This document shows positions 19,608 to 29,279 of a stretch of DNA of 64,000 nt, one piece after another (positions within the stretch are counted from its first letter, which is position 1; every line of letters starts with the position of its first letter). Position numbers and translations under genes: made by a program. The DNA lies in NCBI GenBank assembly GCA_012270065.1, contig JAAXJB010000047.1:67346-131345 (forward strand), written 5' to 3'. This stretch comes from Rubripirellula sp. Its GTDB lineage: Bacteria > Planctomycetota > Planctomycetia > Pirellulales > Pirellulaceae. The notes under the pieces were generated by a model. The model searched no databases. It was not told the DNA's origin and saw only the letters and a list, made by a program, of their open reading frames with translations.

Positions 19608-20447
19608 ATGGTCAGCGAGCAAGAGGATCCATCGAACGTTGATACTCCCTCGACCGAGGAAGAATCCGCCGAATCGCTGGCAGACAGCCCGCGTCTTTCG
19701 GCCCGAGATCGACGTCGCCAAACGCTGCTGTTCCTGTGTTTTGGAACCACGTTGATGGTGATCGCCGGGCTGTGGTGGAATGGCTACTTTGAAATGCCTG
19801 TGATTGTGCAGGAACCACCCGACCCACCGGGAGTTCGCTTCGAAAAGCTCTACCAAGCCACACTCGAAGGCGACGATACCAAGCTACATGTAGAGGGTTT
19901 CCCTGTTGATGACAGCATGGTGTCACGAATCGGTGAATTGAAGTCACTGGAGACCCTGATCATCGACGAGGGAATTGTGACCGATGATACCATTGATCTG
20001 GTCGCCCAACTGCCAAAGTTGCGTCACTTGCGTTTACGTCTTTCTCCCATTGGAGACGCAGGTCTGCAGCAATTGACGAAGTGTGAACAGCTATGGTTTT
20101 TGAATTTGCCGCATGCTGAGTGTACTGCGGAAGGCGTTGCAGCTCTGAAATCCTTGAAGAAACTAAGGCAGATTCGGTTGGGATCCACCGAGCTGGATAA
20201 TCAAGTCACCAACTCACTCACCCAGATTCGATCTCTTCGCGGTATTCACCTCATTGGCGTGCCTGTCACGGACGAGGGGCTGAAGAAAATAGCGGCGATG
20301 CCATATCTGGAGTCCTTGTACCTGGATGATTCAGCTGTCACGGAGGCAGGTTGGGAATGGTTGTTCCGTGAGCATCCACATTTGCATGTACACATCGATC
20401 AATATCATCACGATCGTGATCCCAAAGGACACAATCACCACGATTGA
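19608..20447 (+). CDS. Membrane-anchored leucine-rich-repeat-like protein with His-rich tail
   Basis: A 279-residue protein if started at the ATG at 19608 (MVSEQEDPSNV); the in-frame ATG at 19515 would add a Cys-rich leader without support. Residues about 1-38 are acidic and cytoplasmic, then RRR, then one membrane helix (about 42-62). The outer part has about five leucine-rich repeats of the planctomycete type, with recurring blocks such as LPKLRHLRLRLSPIGDAGL and MPYLESLYLDDSAVTEAG. The C-terminus has eight His residues in 20 positions and may bind metal. Partner and role unknown. It precedes the deacetylase gene on the same strand after 291 bases. Confidence 0.72.
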   Translation: MVSEQEDPSNVDTPSTEEESAESLADSPRLSARDRRRQTLLFLCFGTTLMVIAGLWWNGYFEMPVIVQEPPDPPGVRFEKLYQATLEGDDTKLHVEGFPVDDSMVSRIGELKSLETLIIDEGIVTDDTIDLVAQLPKLRHLRLRLSPIGDAGLQQLTKCEQLWFLNLPHAECTAEGVAALKSLKKLRQIRLGSTELDNQVTNSLTQIRSLRGIHLIGVPVTDEGLKKIAAMPYLESLYLDDSAVTEAGWEWLFREHPHLHVHIDQYHHDRDPKGHNHHD

Positions 20448-20738
20448 TAGATCGTGCAGGTTTCGTGTTGAATCAGCCACGAGGTCATGAACAGGATACG
20501 AATGCTCATCTCGCCTGTTGCAAGCGGTGCTCGGTGAGTATTTCGTTGGCAGCAGCTTCTGATCCTGAGCATGGTTCCGCCCGGTGATTTTGGCAGACAT
20601 CCGGCTCTGGGCTTGCCACTCAACGCAGGCGGTTGGATCCGTTAAACTCTGGCTCCATGAATCAGCGCGTTGACCTCATGCTGACAGGCCGCGCGGATCC
20701 TCAACAACAGAGCATTGTGAAAAACAGGATTTGGTACC

Positions 20739-21509
20739 ATGCCCTCGGCATTAGCGATTGCTGCTCATCCGGACGACATCGAGTTTTTGTATGCTGGCAC
20801 GATGTTGCAGCTTGGAAGACGTGGTTGGGATTTGCACTACATCAACCTCTGTGATGGTTCGCGTGGTAGCACAACGATGAACCAGCAGGAGTGTGCCGCA
20901 ACGCGGCTTGAGGAAGCTAAACGTGCCAGCAAAACATTGGGGGCGCAGTTTTATCCACCGATTTATGCCGACATGGAAGCCTGTTACACCACTGAGAATT
21001 TGAAAAAAGTAACAGCGGTGGTGAGACAGGCAAAGCCGAGCATCGTGCTTGCACACGCTCCCAGTGATTACATGGAAGATCACGAAGTGGCATGTCGACT
21101 GGCGGTTAGTGCGGCTTTTTCCCATGGGATGCCCAATCTGGTCAGCGAACCACCGGTCGATGTGTTCATGGATCCAGTCACCGTTTACCATGCCCAACCG
21201 ATCGGAAATCGTGTCCCGACTGGCGAGTTGGTTCATCCTCACTTTTACGTTGATATCACTGATGTGATCGATGAAAAAGTTGACGCCCTGGCTTGTCATG
21301 CGAGCCAGAAACAATGGTTGGATGAAAGTCAGGGGCAGGATAGCTACCTACAGACGATGCGTGACATGAGTCAGGAGGTTGGTACGATGAGCGGCCAATT
21401 CACCTATGCTGAAGGTTGGCGGCGACGTCTGCATTGGGGGTTTTGCGGGCCAGAAGATGATCCACTCAGGCAAGCACTGGGTGATTTGATCAAAGAACGA
21501 GGCTCGTAG
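20739..21509 (+). CDS. PIG-L family (LmbE-like) deacetylase
   Basis: A 256-residue protein starting at ATG. The metal-binding AHPDD motif is at residues 9-13, and the second zinc His is His115 in DYMEDHE. Family members are zinc hydrolases that remove N-acetyl groups from sugar conjugates such as GlcNAc-PI, GlcNAc-malate or mycothiol precursors. The middle region (PPIYADMEACYTTENL) is typical of the branch common in Planctomycetes, whose substrate is unknown. The gene converges on the M24 peptidase gene. Confidence 0.88.
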   Translation: MPSALAIAAHPDDIEFLYAGTMLQLGRRGWDLHYINLCDGSRGSTTMNQQECAATRLEEAKRASKTLGAQFYPPIYADMEACYTTENLKKVTAVVRQAKPSIVLAHAPSDYMEDHEVACRLAVSAAFSHGMPNLVSEPPVDVFMDPVTVYHAQPIGNRVPTGELVHPHFYVDITDVIDEKVDALACHASQKQWLDESQGQDSYLQTMRDMSQEVGTMSGQFTYAEGWRRRLHWGFCGPEDDPLRQALGDLIKERGS

Positions 21510-21616
21510 GACGTACTCGATCCCTCGATCCGATGGTCCACGCGGCCCCGTTTTTCGTCAGTTACCCGTTTACTCTTTATCTGTGACTCTTTTTTCTGTG
21601 CAATTCGAAAGAATTG

Positions 21617-22762
21617 TCAGTCCCAGTTGAGTGAGTCAGGCAGTTGGTTCAGGTTCCGCGCTTCACCGGAGGTGACGATCAGCATGTCTTCGACTCGAAC
21701 ACCGCCCACTTGCCGGCCGTAAAGCCCTGGTTCGATCGTGAATACCTCGTCTTCGAGGATTTCGCCGCCACCGTGGTCAAGTAAAATGGGTTCATGGACA
21801 TCGAGTCCGATGCCATGACCGGTCCCGTGCTGAATGCTGGGTTCATCGGTGATGGTTCCACGCGAGCAAGGGTAGCCGTGAGCGATGAGGACATTTTCTG
21901 CGGCTTTGTGAACGGCATCAGCCGTGTTGCCGGCAGTCAAGGCAGCAGCAGAGGCATGTCTGGCTTCGACAACCGCGGCATGCATGGCTTTCACGGGATC
22001 CGAGGGTTGTCCGTGGACAACAGTGCGTGTGCAATCACCCCAATAGCGGGATGAATCGTCGCGTGGAAACAAATCAACCACAACGGGTTGCTCGGTGTAG
22101 AGTGGGCCGTCGCCGGCATGGTGACAATCTGCAACATGGGGCGCGGTCGCTACGATGGCTCCATGACCCATGCTGAAGCCACGTTTCATGAATTCGATGG
22201 CGGCTCTGGCCCGTACACTCTGGCTGGTTAATGCTTCTCCCTGATATTTCAGCGATCCGTCTGCCGATGCGTCTGATTTTGCGATCATTTCACACATCAT
22301 CCGCATGACTTCTTCGGTAACTTTTTGGGCAGCGGCCAGTGCGTCCAATTCCTGATGTGTTTTTTGCCTTCGGTCCAGTACTCCGTATTCATCGTCATAA
22401 AGCACGTTGATTTCGGCTTGGACCAGATGCCATGCGAAAATGTAGGGCAGTGAGCGGTCTGCATAGACTTCTTCGACCTTGGCGGCCCGCAAAAGCTGTG
22501 CAGCCGCTTCTGCGGTCGCAGTTTCGCGGTCCGCACTCAATCCGGCTGCGGGTGGGTGCTCCGCCGGGCAAGTCACGTCATCGGCATGGCTGTGCTGCCG
22601 AACCCGATCCATTTCAAGGTCGCGGACGAGAGCAATACGTTTACTGTCCAGCTCTATCCATGCTGCAGGATCTCCCAGCGGCACGCCAATACGCTTGAAC
22701 AAAGAGGCATTCTTGTCTGCCGAACCAGCCATGATTCGGGCACTTGTGGGAGCGTGTCTCAT
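21617..22762 (-). CDS. M24 family aminopeptidase (Xaa-Pro type)
   Basis: A 381-residue cytoplasmic metallopeptidase of the pita-bread fold. The expected five metal ligands are present: Asp230, Asp243, His316 (in HGTGHGIG), Glu344 (FTIEPGLY) and Glu358 (VRVED). The N-terminal about 170 residues are the usual creatinase-like head. Family members release N-terminal residues before proline. It lies 68 bases downstream of the GntP permease gene on the same strand, so the two are probably co-transcribed. Confidence 0.88.
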   Translation of the reverse strand: MRHAPTSARIMAGSADKNASLFKRIGVPLGDPAAWIELDSKRIALVRDLEMDRVRQHSHADDVTCPAEHPPAAGLSADRETATAEAAAQLLRAAKVEEVYADRSLPYIFAWHLVQAEINVLYDDEYGVLDRRQKTHQELDALAAAQKVTEEVMRMMCEMIAKSDASADGSLKYQGEALTSQSVRARAAIEFMKRGFSMGHGAIVATAPHVADCHHAGDGPLYTEQPVVVDLFPRDDSSRYWGDCTRTVVHGQPSDPVKAMHAAVVEARHASAAALTAGNTADAVHKAAENVLIAHGYPCSRGTITDEPSIQHGTGHGIGLDVHEPILLDHGGGEILEDEVFTIEPGLYGRQVGGVRVEDMLIVTSGEARNLNQLPDSLNWD

Positions 22763-22830
22763 ATTCGGCTTTCGCTGGAGATCCTGTCAAAATTCCTCAG
22801 CACATATCGTCAGGCAGGGGACTCATCTTA

Positions 22831-24345
22831 TCAAGCCGCCGGAAAGACCCAAGCGAAAAACATTGTAAAGAAGAGCGCTGAAAAGCCCATGGCGATGCTC
22901 ATGGGGGAGATCACACGGAGTCCTTCAGATTCCGTCATTCCGCTCATTTTGGTAATGACCCAGAAAGCACTGTCCGTCATCCACGAAATCGGCTTGCTTC
23001 CTGCGCCAATCGCCATCGCAATGTAGACCGGATGAAAAGGCAGTGAGTCAGCTGTGGCAAATCCCTGCAGAATTCCTGCGGCCGTGATCATGGCAACGGT
23101 AGCAGACCCCTGAAGTGTACGAACGGCCGCCGTTACCAAAAATGCCAGTGGCAACAACAGCAAGCCCGGCACAGCACCTGTCAGGTCAGCCACTGCTGGA
23201 CCGATTCCTGCCTGTTTCAGCATCACTCCAAATGCTCCGCCCGCGGCTGTGATCAAAATGATGTTACCAGCTGATGCCAGAGAACGCGTCACAAGAGTGG
23301 CACGCTGTGCCGAAGGGCAGTACTTCCGAAGAGACAAGGCCAGCACCACACCAATGCCCAAGGCAATGTTTTTGTCCCCCATACCGCTAATGATCTCTGC
23401 TATCAGGTTTGACTGGATACCCGCCACTTTTTCTTTGACCAGATAATCAGTCAAGGAGCCCAGGGCAATCAGGATTACCGGGATCGTAATTGGCAGCAGG
23501 GCGAGGCTCAGAGGAGGTGTTTTGTCGAGTAAAGAGGCAGGGGATTGCGAATCGGATGGGCCTCTCTGGGACGTTTCACTTGATGCATCATTCAGTGTGT
23601 TGGCGGCATCCTGAGGTGTCATCTGCGATGAGTCATCAAATCTGAGCGGAACCTCGACGCGATGATTGATCAATCTGGCGACCAGCAGGGATATCACGCT
23701 GCTGCAGGCACCGATGACCAGTCCCGCAATCATCATGTTTGCGATACTGACATCTTCGAATTGTTCGGCGACGAGCAATGGACCAGGCGTCGGGGGAATC
23801 AGAGAGTGCGCAATCGAGCCTCCTGCAAGAATGGCAAGAATGAACAGCACGTAGTTCTTTCCAATTCGCTCACGCAGGGATCTGGCCAGCGGCACCATGA
23901 GATAGAAGACCGTGTCAAAGAACACGGGGATGCCCAGTAGAAATGAACTGGCAGCCAGCGCTTCGGGGGCTCGCTTCGGTCCAGTCAATTTAAGAAGCCG
24001 GTCAACGATGACGGCAGCGGCTCTCGATTCCAGCAGACATTGCCCGATGATGCTTGCCAGTGCGATCAGAATTCCAATTTTCCCCACCGTCTGGCCAAAT
24101 GCCAAGGTGAGACGGGCCGGAGCGGTAATCAAAGCGGATTTCGATTGCAGGTCGGCAGCTTTCGCTTGCGTCATTTTACCGCTGGCTTGTTCGCTCTCAC
24201 TGTACTCTTTGATCGACTGATCGCTTGTCAGAGCCGCGACCAGCAGTCCTGCCAGTAACAGCGTCAAAAACGCATGTAGACGGAATACTAGAATGCTGAG
24301 CAGGACGACCGTGACCGCCAGCAGTACAAGGAGCCATATATTCAT
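22831..24345 (-). CDS. GntP-family permease
   Basis: A 504-residue inner-membrane protein with about 12 hydrophobic segments. The family features are visible: the N-terminal helix pair with LLAGLLVAALTSDQS, the conserved GIPVFFDTVFYLMVPL block, the SLIPPTPGPL loop and the late segment RTLQGSATVAMITAAG. GntP permeases import gluconate or related sugar acids with protons. A hydrophilic linker of about 60 residues (about 232-280, Ser/Asp/Gln-rich) sits between the two halves and is longer than in typical GntP. Upstream partner of the M24 peptidase gene. Confidence 0.9.
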   Translation of the reverse strand: MNIWLLVLLAVTVVLLSILVFRLHAFLTLLLAGLLVAALTSDQSIKEYSESEQASGKMTQAKAADLQSKSALITAPARLTLAFGQTVGKIGILIALASIIGQCLLESRAAAVIVDRLLKLTGPKRAPEALAASSFLLGIPVFFDTVFYLMVPLARSLRERIGKNYVLFILAILAGGSIAHSLIPPTPGPLLVAEQFEDVSIANMMIAGLVIGACSSVISLLVARLINHRVEVPLRFDDSSQMTPQDAANTLNDASSETSQRGPSDSQSPASLLDKTPPLSLALLPITIPVILIALGSLTDYLVKEKVAGIQSNLIAEIISGMGDKNIALGIGVVLALSLRKYCPSAQRATLVTRSLASAGNIILITAAGGAFGVMLKQAGIGPAVADLTGAVPGLLLLPLAFLVTAAVRTLQGSATVAMITAAGILQGFATADSLPFHPVYIAMAIGAGSKPISWMTDSAFWVITKMSGMTESEGLRVISPMSIAMGFSALFFTMFFAWVFPAA

Positions 24346-24654
24346 GGTGAAGGTTCTTGGTTGCGATCTCCCGGCGGCGAATTCGCCAGGGAGTCCGGAA
24401 TTGGGTAATCAAAGCTTCTGCAGATCGGTATCTTCCCACATCGCCGTTATGCATTACGCTACCATCTGCTACGGCCGTGCGGTTGGGAACATTGACCGGC
24501 GGTTTGTCCCACGCAATCGTTCTAAACGTCTCATTCCGACTTTTGAACACCGTTTCAAGGTTTGGAAAGAGGTCTCCGGGCGTACCGGATCGTTGTTAGC
24601 ACGGTTTTTTTGCGGTTGCATGGTAGTTGAAACTTAACCCGTGAGCACCCTGAG
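24346..24654. other. Divergent promoter region (GntP / sdh)
   Basis: A 309-base gap between divergent genes. It must contain the promoter of the sdh operon and that of the permease. I cannot assign boxes with confidence. Confidence 0.45.
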
Positions 24655-25494
24655 ATGAGCGCGCAAGCGACTTCCGAGACAAGTTTTTTTCTTCGCCATG
24701 AGTTTCTCATTCGGCGAGTTCACTCCCTGCTGGGCATTGTTCCGCTCGGCTTGTACATGACGGTTCACCTCGCGACCAATGCGAGTCTGCTCAACGGTAC
24801 CGAAACGTTCCAACGGGCTGTATTTCTCATTCACAGCCCCGGGAAACTGCTGCCACTGATCGAGTGGGGAGCGATATTCCTGCCTCTCATCTTTCACGCC
24901 GTGATTGGCGTTTGGATTGCGAGATCCGGGAGATCCAACAGCAGTCAGTACCAGTTCCGTAGCAACCGGCGGTACACGTGGCAGAGGTGGACAGGATTCA
25001 TTGCTTTGGTTTACCTCTTTTTCCACATTCTGCACTTGCACGGCTGGTTTCACGTGCCGGCTTGGCAAGAGCTGATCCGACCTCTTGGTTTCGGTGTGTT
25101 TCGTCCGTTCAACGCTGCCAGTTCACTGGTCGAGGCCATGCAGGAGTGGGGTTATATCTGGCCCGCATTCTACCTGATTGGTGTTTTGGCATGCGTATAC
25201 CATCTGGCCAATGGACTTTGGACCTCCGGGATCACTTGGGGATTGTGGATTTCACCCACGGCTCAGGCTCGTGCTTCCAAGCTGTGTACGGCCATCGGTT
25301 GTGGTTTGGCAATTCTGGGGGTAAGTGCCTGGTGGGCGGCTGTTTCTCCGGGGCCGCAGGCAACGGTTAAGATGGAGCAGACGGAAGACCGGATGTACGA
25401 AGCGGCGGTCGAATCCGGGATGGTCACGCCCAATCCAGAAAAACGTCGTGACGACGAGACTGGTCAACCAGCCGAAGTTGCCGCAAACGATTGA
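24655..25494 (+). CDS. sdhC: Succinate dehydrogenase cytochrome b558 subunit
   Basis: A 279-residue membrane anchor with five predicted helices. It is the single-polypeptide cytochrome b type (fused anchor, as in Bacillus and Bacteroidetes). The first helix carries RRVHSLLGIVPLGLYMTVHL; further His residues at FHAVIG, FFHILHLH and YHLANGL are the expected axial ligands of two hemes b. It passes electrons from SdhB to quinone. The C-terminal about 50 residues are a charged extension. First gene of sdhC-sdhA-sdhB. Confidence 0.92.
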   Translation: MSAQATSETSFFLRHEFLIRRVHSLLGIVPLGLYMTVHLATNASLLNGTETFQRAVFLIHSPGKLLPLIEWGAIFLPLIFHAVIGVWIARSGRSNSSQYQFRSNRRYTWQRWTGFIALVYLFFHILHLHGWFHVPAWQELIRPLGFGVFRPFNAASSLVEAMQEWGYIWPAFYLIGVLACVYHLANGLWTSGITWGLWISPTAQARASKLCTAIGCGLAILGVSAWWAAVSPGPQATVKMEQTEDRMYEAAVESGMVTPNPEKRRDDETGQPAEVAAND

Positions 25495-25571
25495 TTTGGT
25501 GCAGTGGTTTTGACGAAGTAGATTTTTTAGAAGAAGAACGAAAAACGACGAAAACGGTAAGAGTTAGAGTT

Positions 25572-27554
25572 ATGGCACAGCATCGCGTAGTAGTTGTGGG
25601 TGGTGGTTTGGCAGGTCTGTCCTCCACCATGAAGCTCGCTGAATTGGGTGTGCAGGTTGATCTGCTCAGTTTGACTCCTGTCAAACGTTCTCACAGCGTG
25701 TGTGCACAGGGTGGAATCAACAGCTGTAATGATCAGACGCGGCAGTTGGGCGATGATGAGTGGAAACACTTCGATGACACCGTGTACGGCGGCGACTTTC
25801 TCAACCATCAGCCGCCCGTGAAGGAGATGGCCTACTGGGCGCCGAAGGTGATCGATTTGATGGACCGTCTGGGCGTTCCGTTCAATCGCACCGGAGAGGG
25901 GTTCATCGACCGTCGTCGATTTGGTGGCACGTTGTACAAACGCACGGCATTTGCTGGTGCAACCACCGGGCAACAACTCCTGTATGCACTGGATGAGCAA
26001 GTGCGCCGTCAGGAAAGCCAAGGTCGTGTGAACAAGTATGAGTTCTGGGATTTTCTGGGGCCCATGCTTGATGACTCGGGACGTTGTCGCGGTGTCGTTG
26101 CACAGGACATGGTATCCATGGAAATGAGAGCCTTCCCCGCCGACGCCGTTGTGGTCGCGACCGGAGGATGTGGACTTGTCTATGGGCGTAGCACCATGAG
26201 CGTGTTCTGCACGGGCAGTGCATCGAGTCGCTGCTATCAGGCTGGGGCCAAGTACGGCAACGGAGAATTCATTCAGGTACATCCCACTGCGATCCCCGGC
26301 AGCGATAAGCTCCGGCTGATGAGTGAGTCTGCTCGAGGTGAGGGTGGGCGAGTTTGGGTACCAAGAACCCCACAGGATGTGAGAACGCCGCGTGACATTC
26401 CGGAAGGCGAACGTTACTACTTCCTGGAGGAAAGATACCCGGAATATGGAAACCTCGTCCCCAGAGATATCGCGACGCGTGAGATCTTCGACATCTGCGT
26501 CAATGATGGATTGAGCATCGAGAAGGACCGCATGAGCGTGTATTTGGATTTGACACACATCTCCAAAGCCGAACTCGATCGAAAACTCGGGGGGATTCTC
26601 GAGATTTATGAGAAGTTCCAGGGTGTTGACCCACGCTTCGAGCCGATGCGGATTTTCCCGGCTGTCCATTACAGCATGGGCGGATTGTGGGCTGATTACG
26701 TCAAGAACGCTGATGGTGGTCTGCTGGCGGGCGCGCCCCAGAACCACATGACCAGTATCGAAGGTCTGTATGCGATTGGAGAATGTGATTATCACTACCA
26801 TGGTGCGAATCGGCTGGGTGCGAACTCGCTGCTGTCATGTATCTTCACCGGACTGTTCACTGGTGCATCGATCCTCAATTTTGCCAAGGATCAATCTTCG
26901 GGCCACGCAGATGTGCCAAGTTCAGTCACGGATGCAGCCATCCAGACGCAGCAGGACCGCCACAAGAAGCTTCTCAACGGTGATTCAGGGCACGACGAAA
27001 ACCCATATCTGATTCATCAGGAACTCGGAGACGTGATGACCCGCGTCGCAACCGTTGTGCGACGCAATGACCAGTTGAGCGAAGCCATCGGCAAGGTCAA
27101 CGACTTGCACGAAAGAGCGATGCGAGTCAGCCTCTCTGACACCGGAAGCTGGTCAAACCAGAATGTGATTTTCGCAAAGTCGGTGCAGGACATGTTCCCG
27201 ATTGCCAAAACGATTCTGCAGGGAGCACTTCAGCGTGACGAATGCCGGGGAGCCCATTACAAGCCAGATTTCGAAAAGCCTTCACTGACCGCAGAAGACC
27301 CTGTGGAACGTCGGCAGCAGGCGGAGAAATGGTGTGATGACTTTGAAGAAAACAACCGTAAGTATCTGAAAAGCACAGTGGCAAGCTGGACGACAGGACA
27401 GCCGATGCCCAACTTGGAGTACGAAGAGGTTGATACGTCGTTGATTCCTCCCCGACCGCGACTCTACGGTCTTGTTGGTGCCGAGGTGATAGAACAGGTA
27501 TGGAGTGAGAGGTCAGCCGCCGCCGCTGGCGAAGAGACAGTTGCTGCAACCTGA
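25572..27554 (+). CDS. sdhA: Succinate dehydrogenase flavoprotein subunit
   Basis: A 660-residue flavoprotein from the ATG at 25572; earlier in-frame starts from 25491 would overlap sdhC and add a non-conserved leader. The FAD-binding GGGLAG is at residues 10-15, the covalent FAD-attachment motif HSVCAQGG has His41, and the substrate-site blocks HPTAIPGS and HGANRLGANSLL are present. It oxidises succinate to fumarate at the membrane. An Ala/Glu-rich tail ends the protein. sdhB follows 130 bases later. Confidence 0.96.
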   Translation: MAQHRVVVVGGGLAGLSSTMKLAELGVQVDLLSLTPVKRSHSVCAQGGINSCNDQTRQLGDDEWKHFDDTVYGGDFLNHQPPVKEMAYWAPKVIDLMDRLGVPFNRTGEGFIDRRRFGGTLYKRTAFAGATTGQQLLYALDEQVRRQESQGRVNKYEFWDFLGPMLDDSGRCRGVVAQDMVSMEMRAFPADAVVVATGGCGLVYGRSTMSVFCTGSASSRCYQAGAKYGNGEFIQVHPTAIPGSDKLRLMSESARGEGGRVWVPRTPQDVRTPRDIPEGERYYFLEERYPEYGNLVPRDIATREIFDICVNDGLSIEKDRMSVYLDLTHISKAELDRKLGGILEIYEKFQGVDPRFEPMRIFPAVHYSMGGLWADYVKNADGGLLAGAPQNHMTSIEGLYAIGECDYHYHGANRLGANSLLSCIFTGLFTGASILNFAKDQSSGHADVPSSVTDAAIQTQQDRHKKLLNGDSGHDENPYLIHQELGDVMTRVATVVRRNDQLSEAIGKVNDLHERAMRVSLSDTGSWSNQNVIFAKSVQDMFPIAKTILQGALQRDECRGAHYKPDFEKPSLTAEDPVERRQQAEKWCDDFEENNRKYLKSTVASWTTGQPMPNLEYEEVDTSLIPPRPRLYGLVGAEVIEQVWSERSAAAAGEETVAAT

Positions 27555-27684
27555 GAAATACAATGATTAAATGGCCAATAGTGGATGAGTGCAGTGACCT
27601 CCGTGATTGGCAAATGAACAACAGTAAAACGGTTCACTGCAACAGCATGATCAGATTCATTACCAGATACAGCAGGATCGAAGG

Positions 27685-28536
27685 ATGATTGCCCTCGAAC
27701 CCGGTCAGAAACGGCCAGAATTCATCAATGTTCGCGTTCGTCGTCAGGACGGTCCTGGGAAAGAGCCGTATTGGGAACACCATCAACTTGCTTATGAGCC
27801 CGAATTGAACGTGATTTCGCTCTTACAGAGGATCGCGGCTCAGGCAAAGGACACGGAAGGCAAGCGAGTCGCGCCGGTTTCGTGGGATTGCGGCTGCCTC
27901 GAAGAGGTTTGCGGGTCATGCACGATGCAGATCAACGGGAAAGTACGCCAGAGTTGCAGCGCTTTGGTAGATCGCCTGCTCGCGGATAACCCCGAGGAAA
28001 TTGTTCTTGAGCCGATGAGCAAGTTTCCCGTGGTGAGGGATCTGGTGGTGGATCGCCAAAGACTCTTTCGTGGTCTCGAACGCGTGAAGGCATGGGTTCC
28101 CGTCGACAGCTACTACAACATGGGTGCAGGCGAACGGCAGTTGCGGGCTGCTCAGGAGCAGAACTATCCGTTGAGCCAATGCATGAGTTGCGGCTGCTGT
28201 GCGGATGCCTGTCCACAGTACCAGAAAGTCGAATTGACTCAGGAACCGGGCGAGTCGGAGGAAGCATTCGAGGAGCGGAAGCTGGAAGCATACGATGGTG
28301 CTTTTGTGGGTCCTCACGCGATCTCGCAGGCCATGCTGTTCAACAATCATCCGACTGGAAAAGCCCTCGCGTCAGAGCGAATGGACGCCCTGATGGGGCC
28401 CGGCGGCATCCAGGCGTGTGGTAATGCCCAGAATTGTGTGGCTGTGTGTCCGAAAGAAATTCCGTTGACGACGTCGATCGCCCGTGCGGGCCGGGCCGCG
28501 ACTGTTCACATGGTTCGTAAGTGGTTCGAAAAGTAA
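27685..28536 (+). CDS. sdhB: Succinate dehydrogenase iron-sulfur subunit
   Basis: A 283-residue protein. The [2Fe-2S] ferredoxin part has Cys69, Cys71, Cys76, Cys79 and Cys91. The C-terminal part has CMSCGCCADACP (Cys166, 169, 172, 176) and the later NCVAVCPKEIP for the [4Fe-4S] and [3Fe-4S] clusters. It carries electrons from SdhA to the cytochrome b subunit. Last gene of the operon; no clear T-run hairpin follows. Confidence 0.96.
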   Translation: MIALEPGQKRPEFINVRVRRQDGPGKEPYWEHHQLAYEPELNVISLLQRIAAQAKDTEGKRVAPVSWDCGCLEEVCGSCTMQINGKVRQSCSALVDRLLADNPEEIVLEPMSKFPVVRDLVVDRQRLFRGLERVKAWVPVDSYYNMGAGERQLRAAQEQNYPLSQCMSCGCCADACPQYQKVELTQEPGESEEAFEERKLEAYDGAFVGPHAISQAMLFNNHPTGKALASERMDALMGPGGIQACGNAQNCVAVCPKEIPLTTSIARAGRAATVHMVRKWFEK

Positions 28537-28722
28537 TCGGCCCCTGCGATTCTGTCACAAGTGCCGCTAATGAAAAAGCAAGTCAACCCGTGGCGGCGCG
28601 TGGCGTCAGATCTTCAGATCCGCAGTGAGTCTGGCAACTTATTATGGCAGACGCTGACCTTTGCTGGTGAGTTGTTTCCCGATGGGCAGTTCACACGGGT
28701 CATGGCAGCCCAGGGCCGCAGG

Positions 28723-29184
28723 TCAGGTTGCCGATGAGAGTGTTTGTGTGCCGTGAACCATCAATTTCTTGTGATCTCTGATCACCCGCATGAACTCGTT
28801 TTCGTGGACCGGCTTGCTGATCAGGTCATGTACCTTCAACTCGTTGCAGCGTTCAAGCAGTTTGGGATCGCTGGACGCAGTGAGAACAACGGTGGTCGGC
28901 TGTTTGGCTGGTTCCCACTCGGACAACGCCTCCAGCACATCCAGACCACAACCGTCTGGCAGCATCATGTCGAGTAAGAGAAGGTCGGGTCGAGGGGCTT
29001 TCGCAAAGATACCCTCTCTGTTCAAGAACCGGATTGCTTCGTCAACGGTCCGGACCAATGTCAGCCGGTGATATACCTGGCTGCGTCGGACGGCAAAGAT
29101 GGTGACCCGCGCGTCTGTCAGTCCATCCTCGACCAACAGGATTTCCATGGGTTTTGTTTTGGAGTCACCGATCATTCCGAACAC
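28723..29184 (-). CDS. Single-domain response regulator (CheY-like)
   Basis: A 153-residue receiver domain with no output domain. The acidic pocket follows ILLVEDG, the phospho-acceptor Asp lies in LLLLDMMLPDGCG, the switch Thr in VVLTASS and the Lys in ISKPV. The GTG at 29184 or the ATG at 29175 may be the start; the ATG has the better spacing to a GAAGAG site. The wide loop (RRSQVYHRLTLVRTVDEAIRFL) is typical of the Rcp1-like branch. It lies 95 bases after the hemerythrin-like gene. The partner kinase is not in the window. Confidence 0.9.
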   Translation of the reverse strand: MFGMIGDSKTKPMEILLVEDGLTDARVTIFAVRRSQVYHRLTLVRTVDEAIRFLNREGIFAKAPRPDLLLLDMMLPDGCGLDVLEALSEWEPAKQPTTVVLTASSDPKLLERCNELKVHDLISKPVHENEFMRVIRDHKKLMVHGTQTLSSAT

Positions 29185-29279
29185 TCTTCTCTTTTCTGCA
29201 GTGCAAAATTGAATTCAACCTGTGATTCCTGGGCGGGAGCTCAATATGTCCCGTGTGCAAAAGGGGTGCTCACCGCTTG

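Noticed and set aside
25527-26801. 424-codon open frame antisense to sdhA
   Set aside because: It mirrors the sdhA coding frame, and the sense product is unmistakable.
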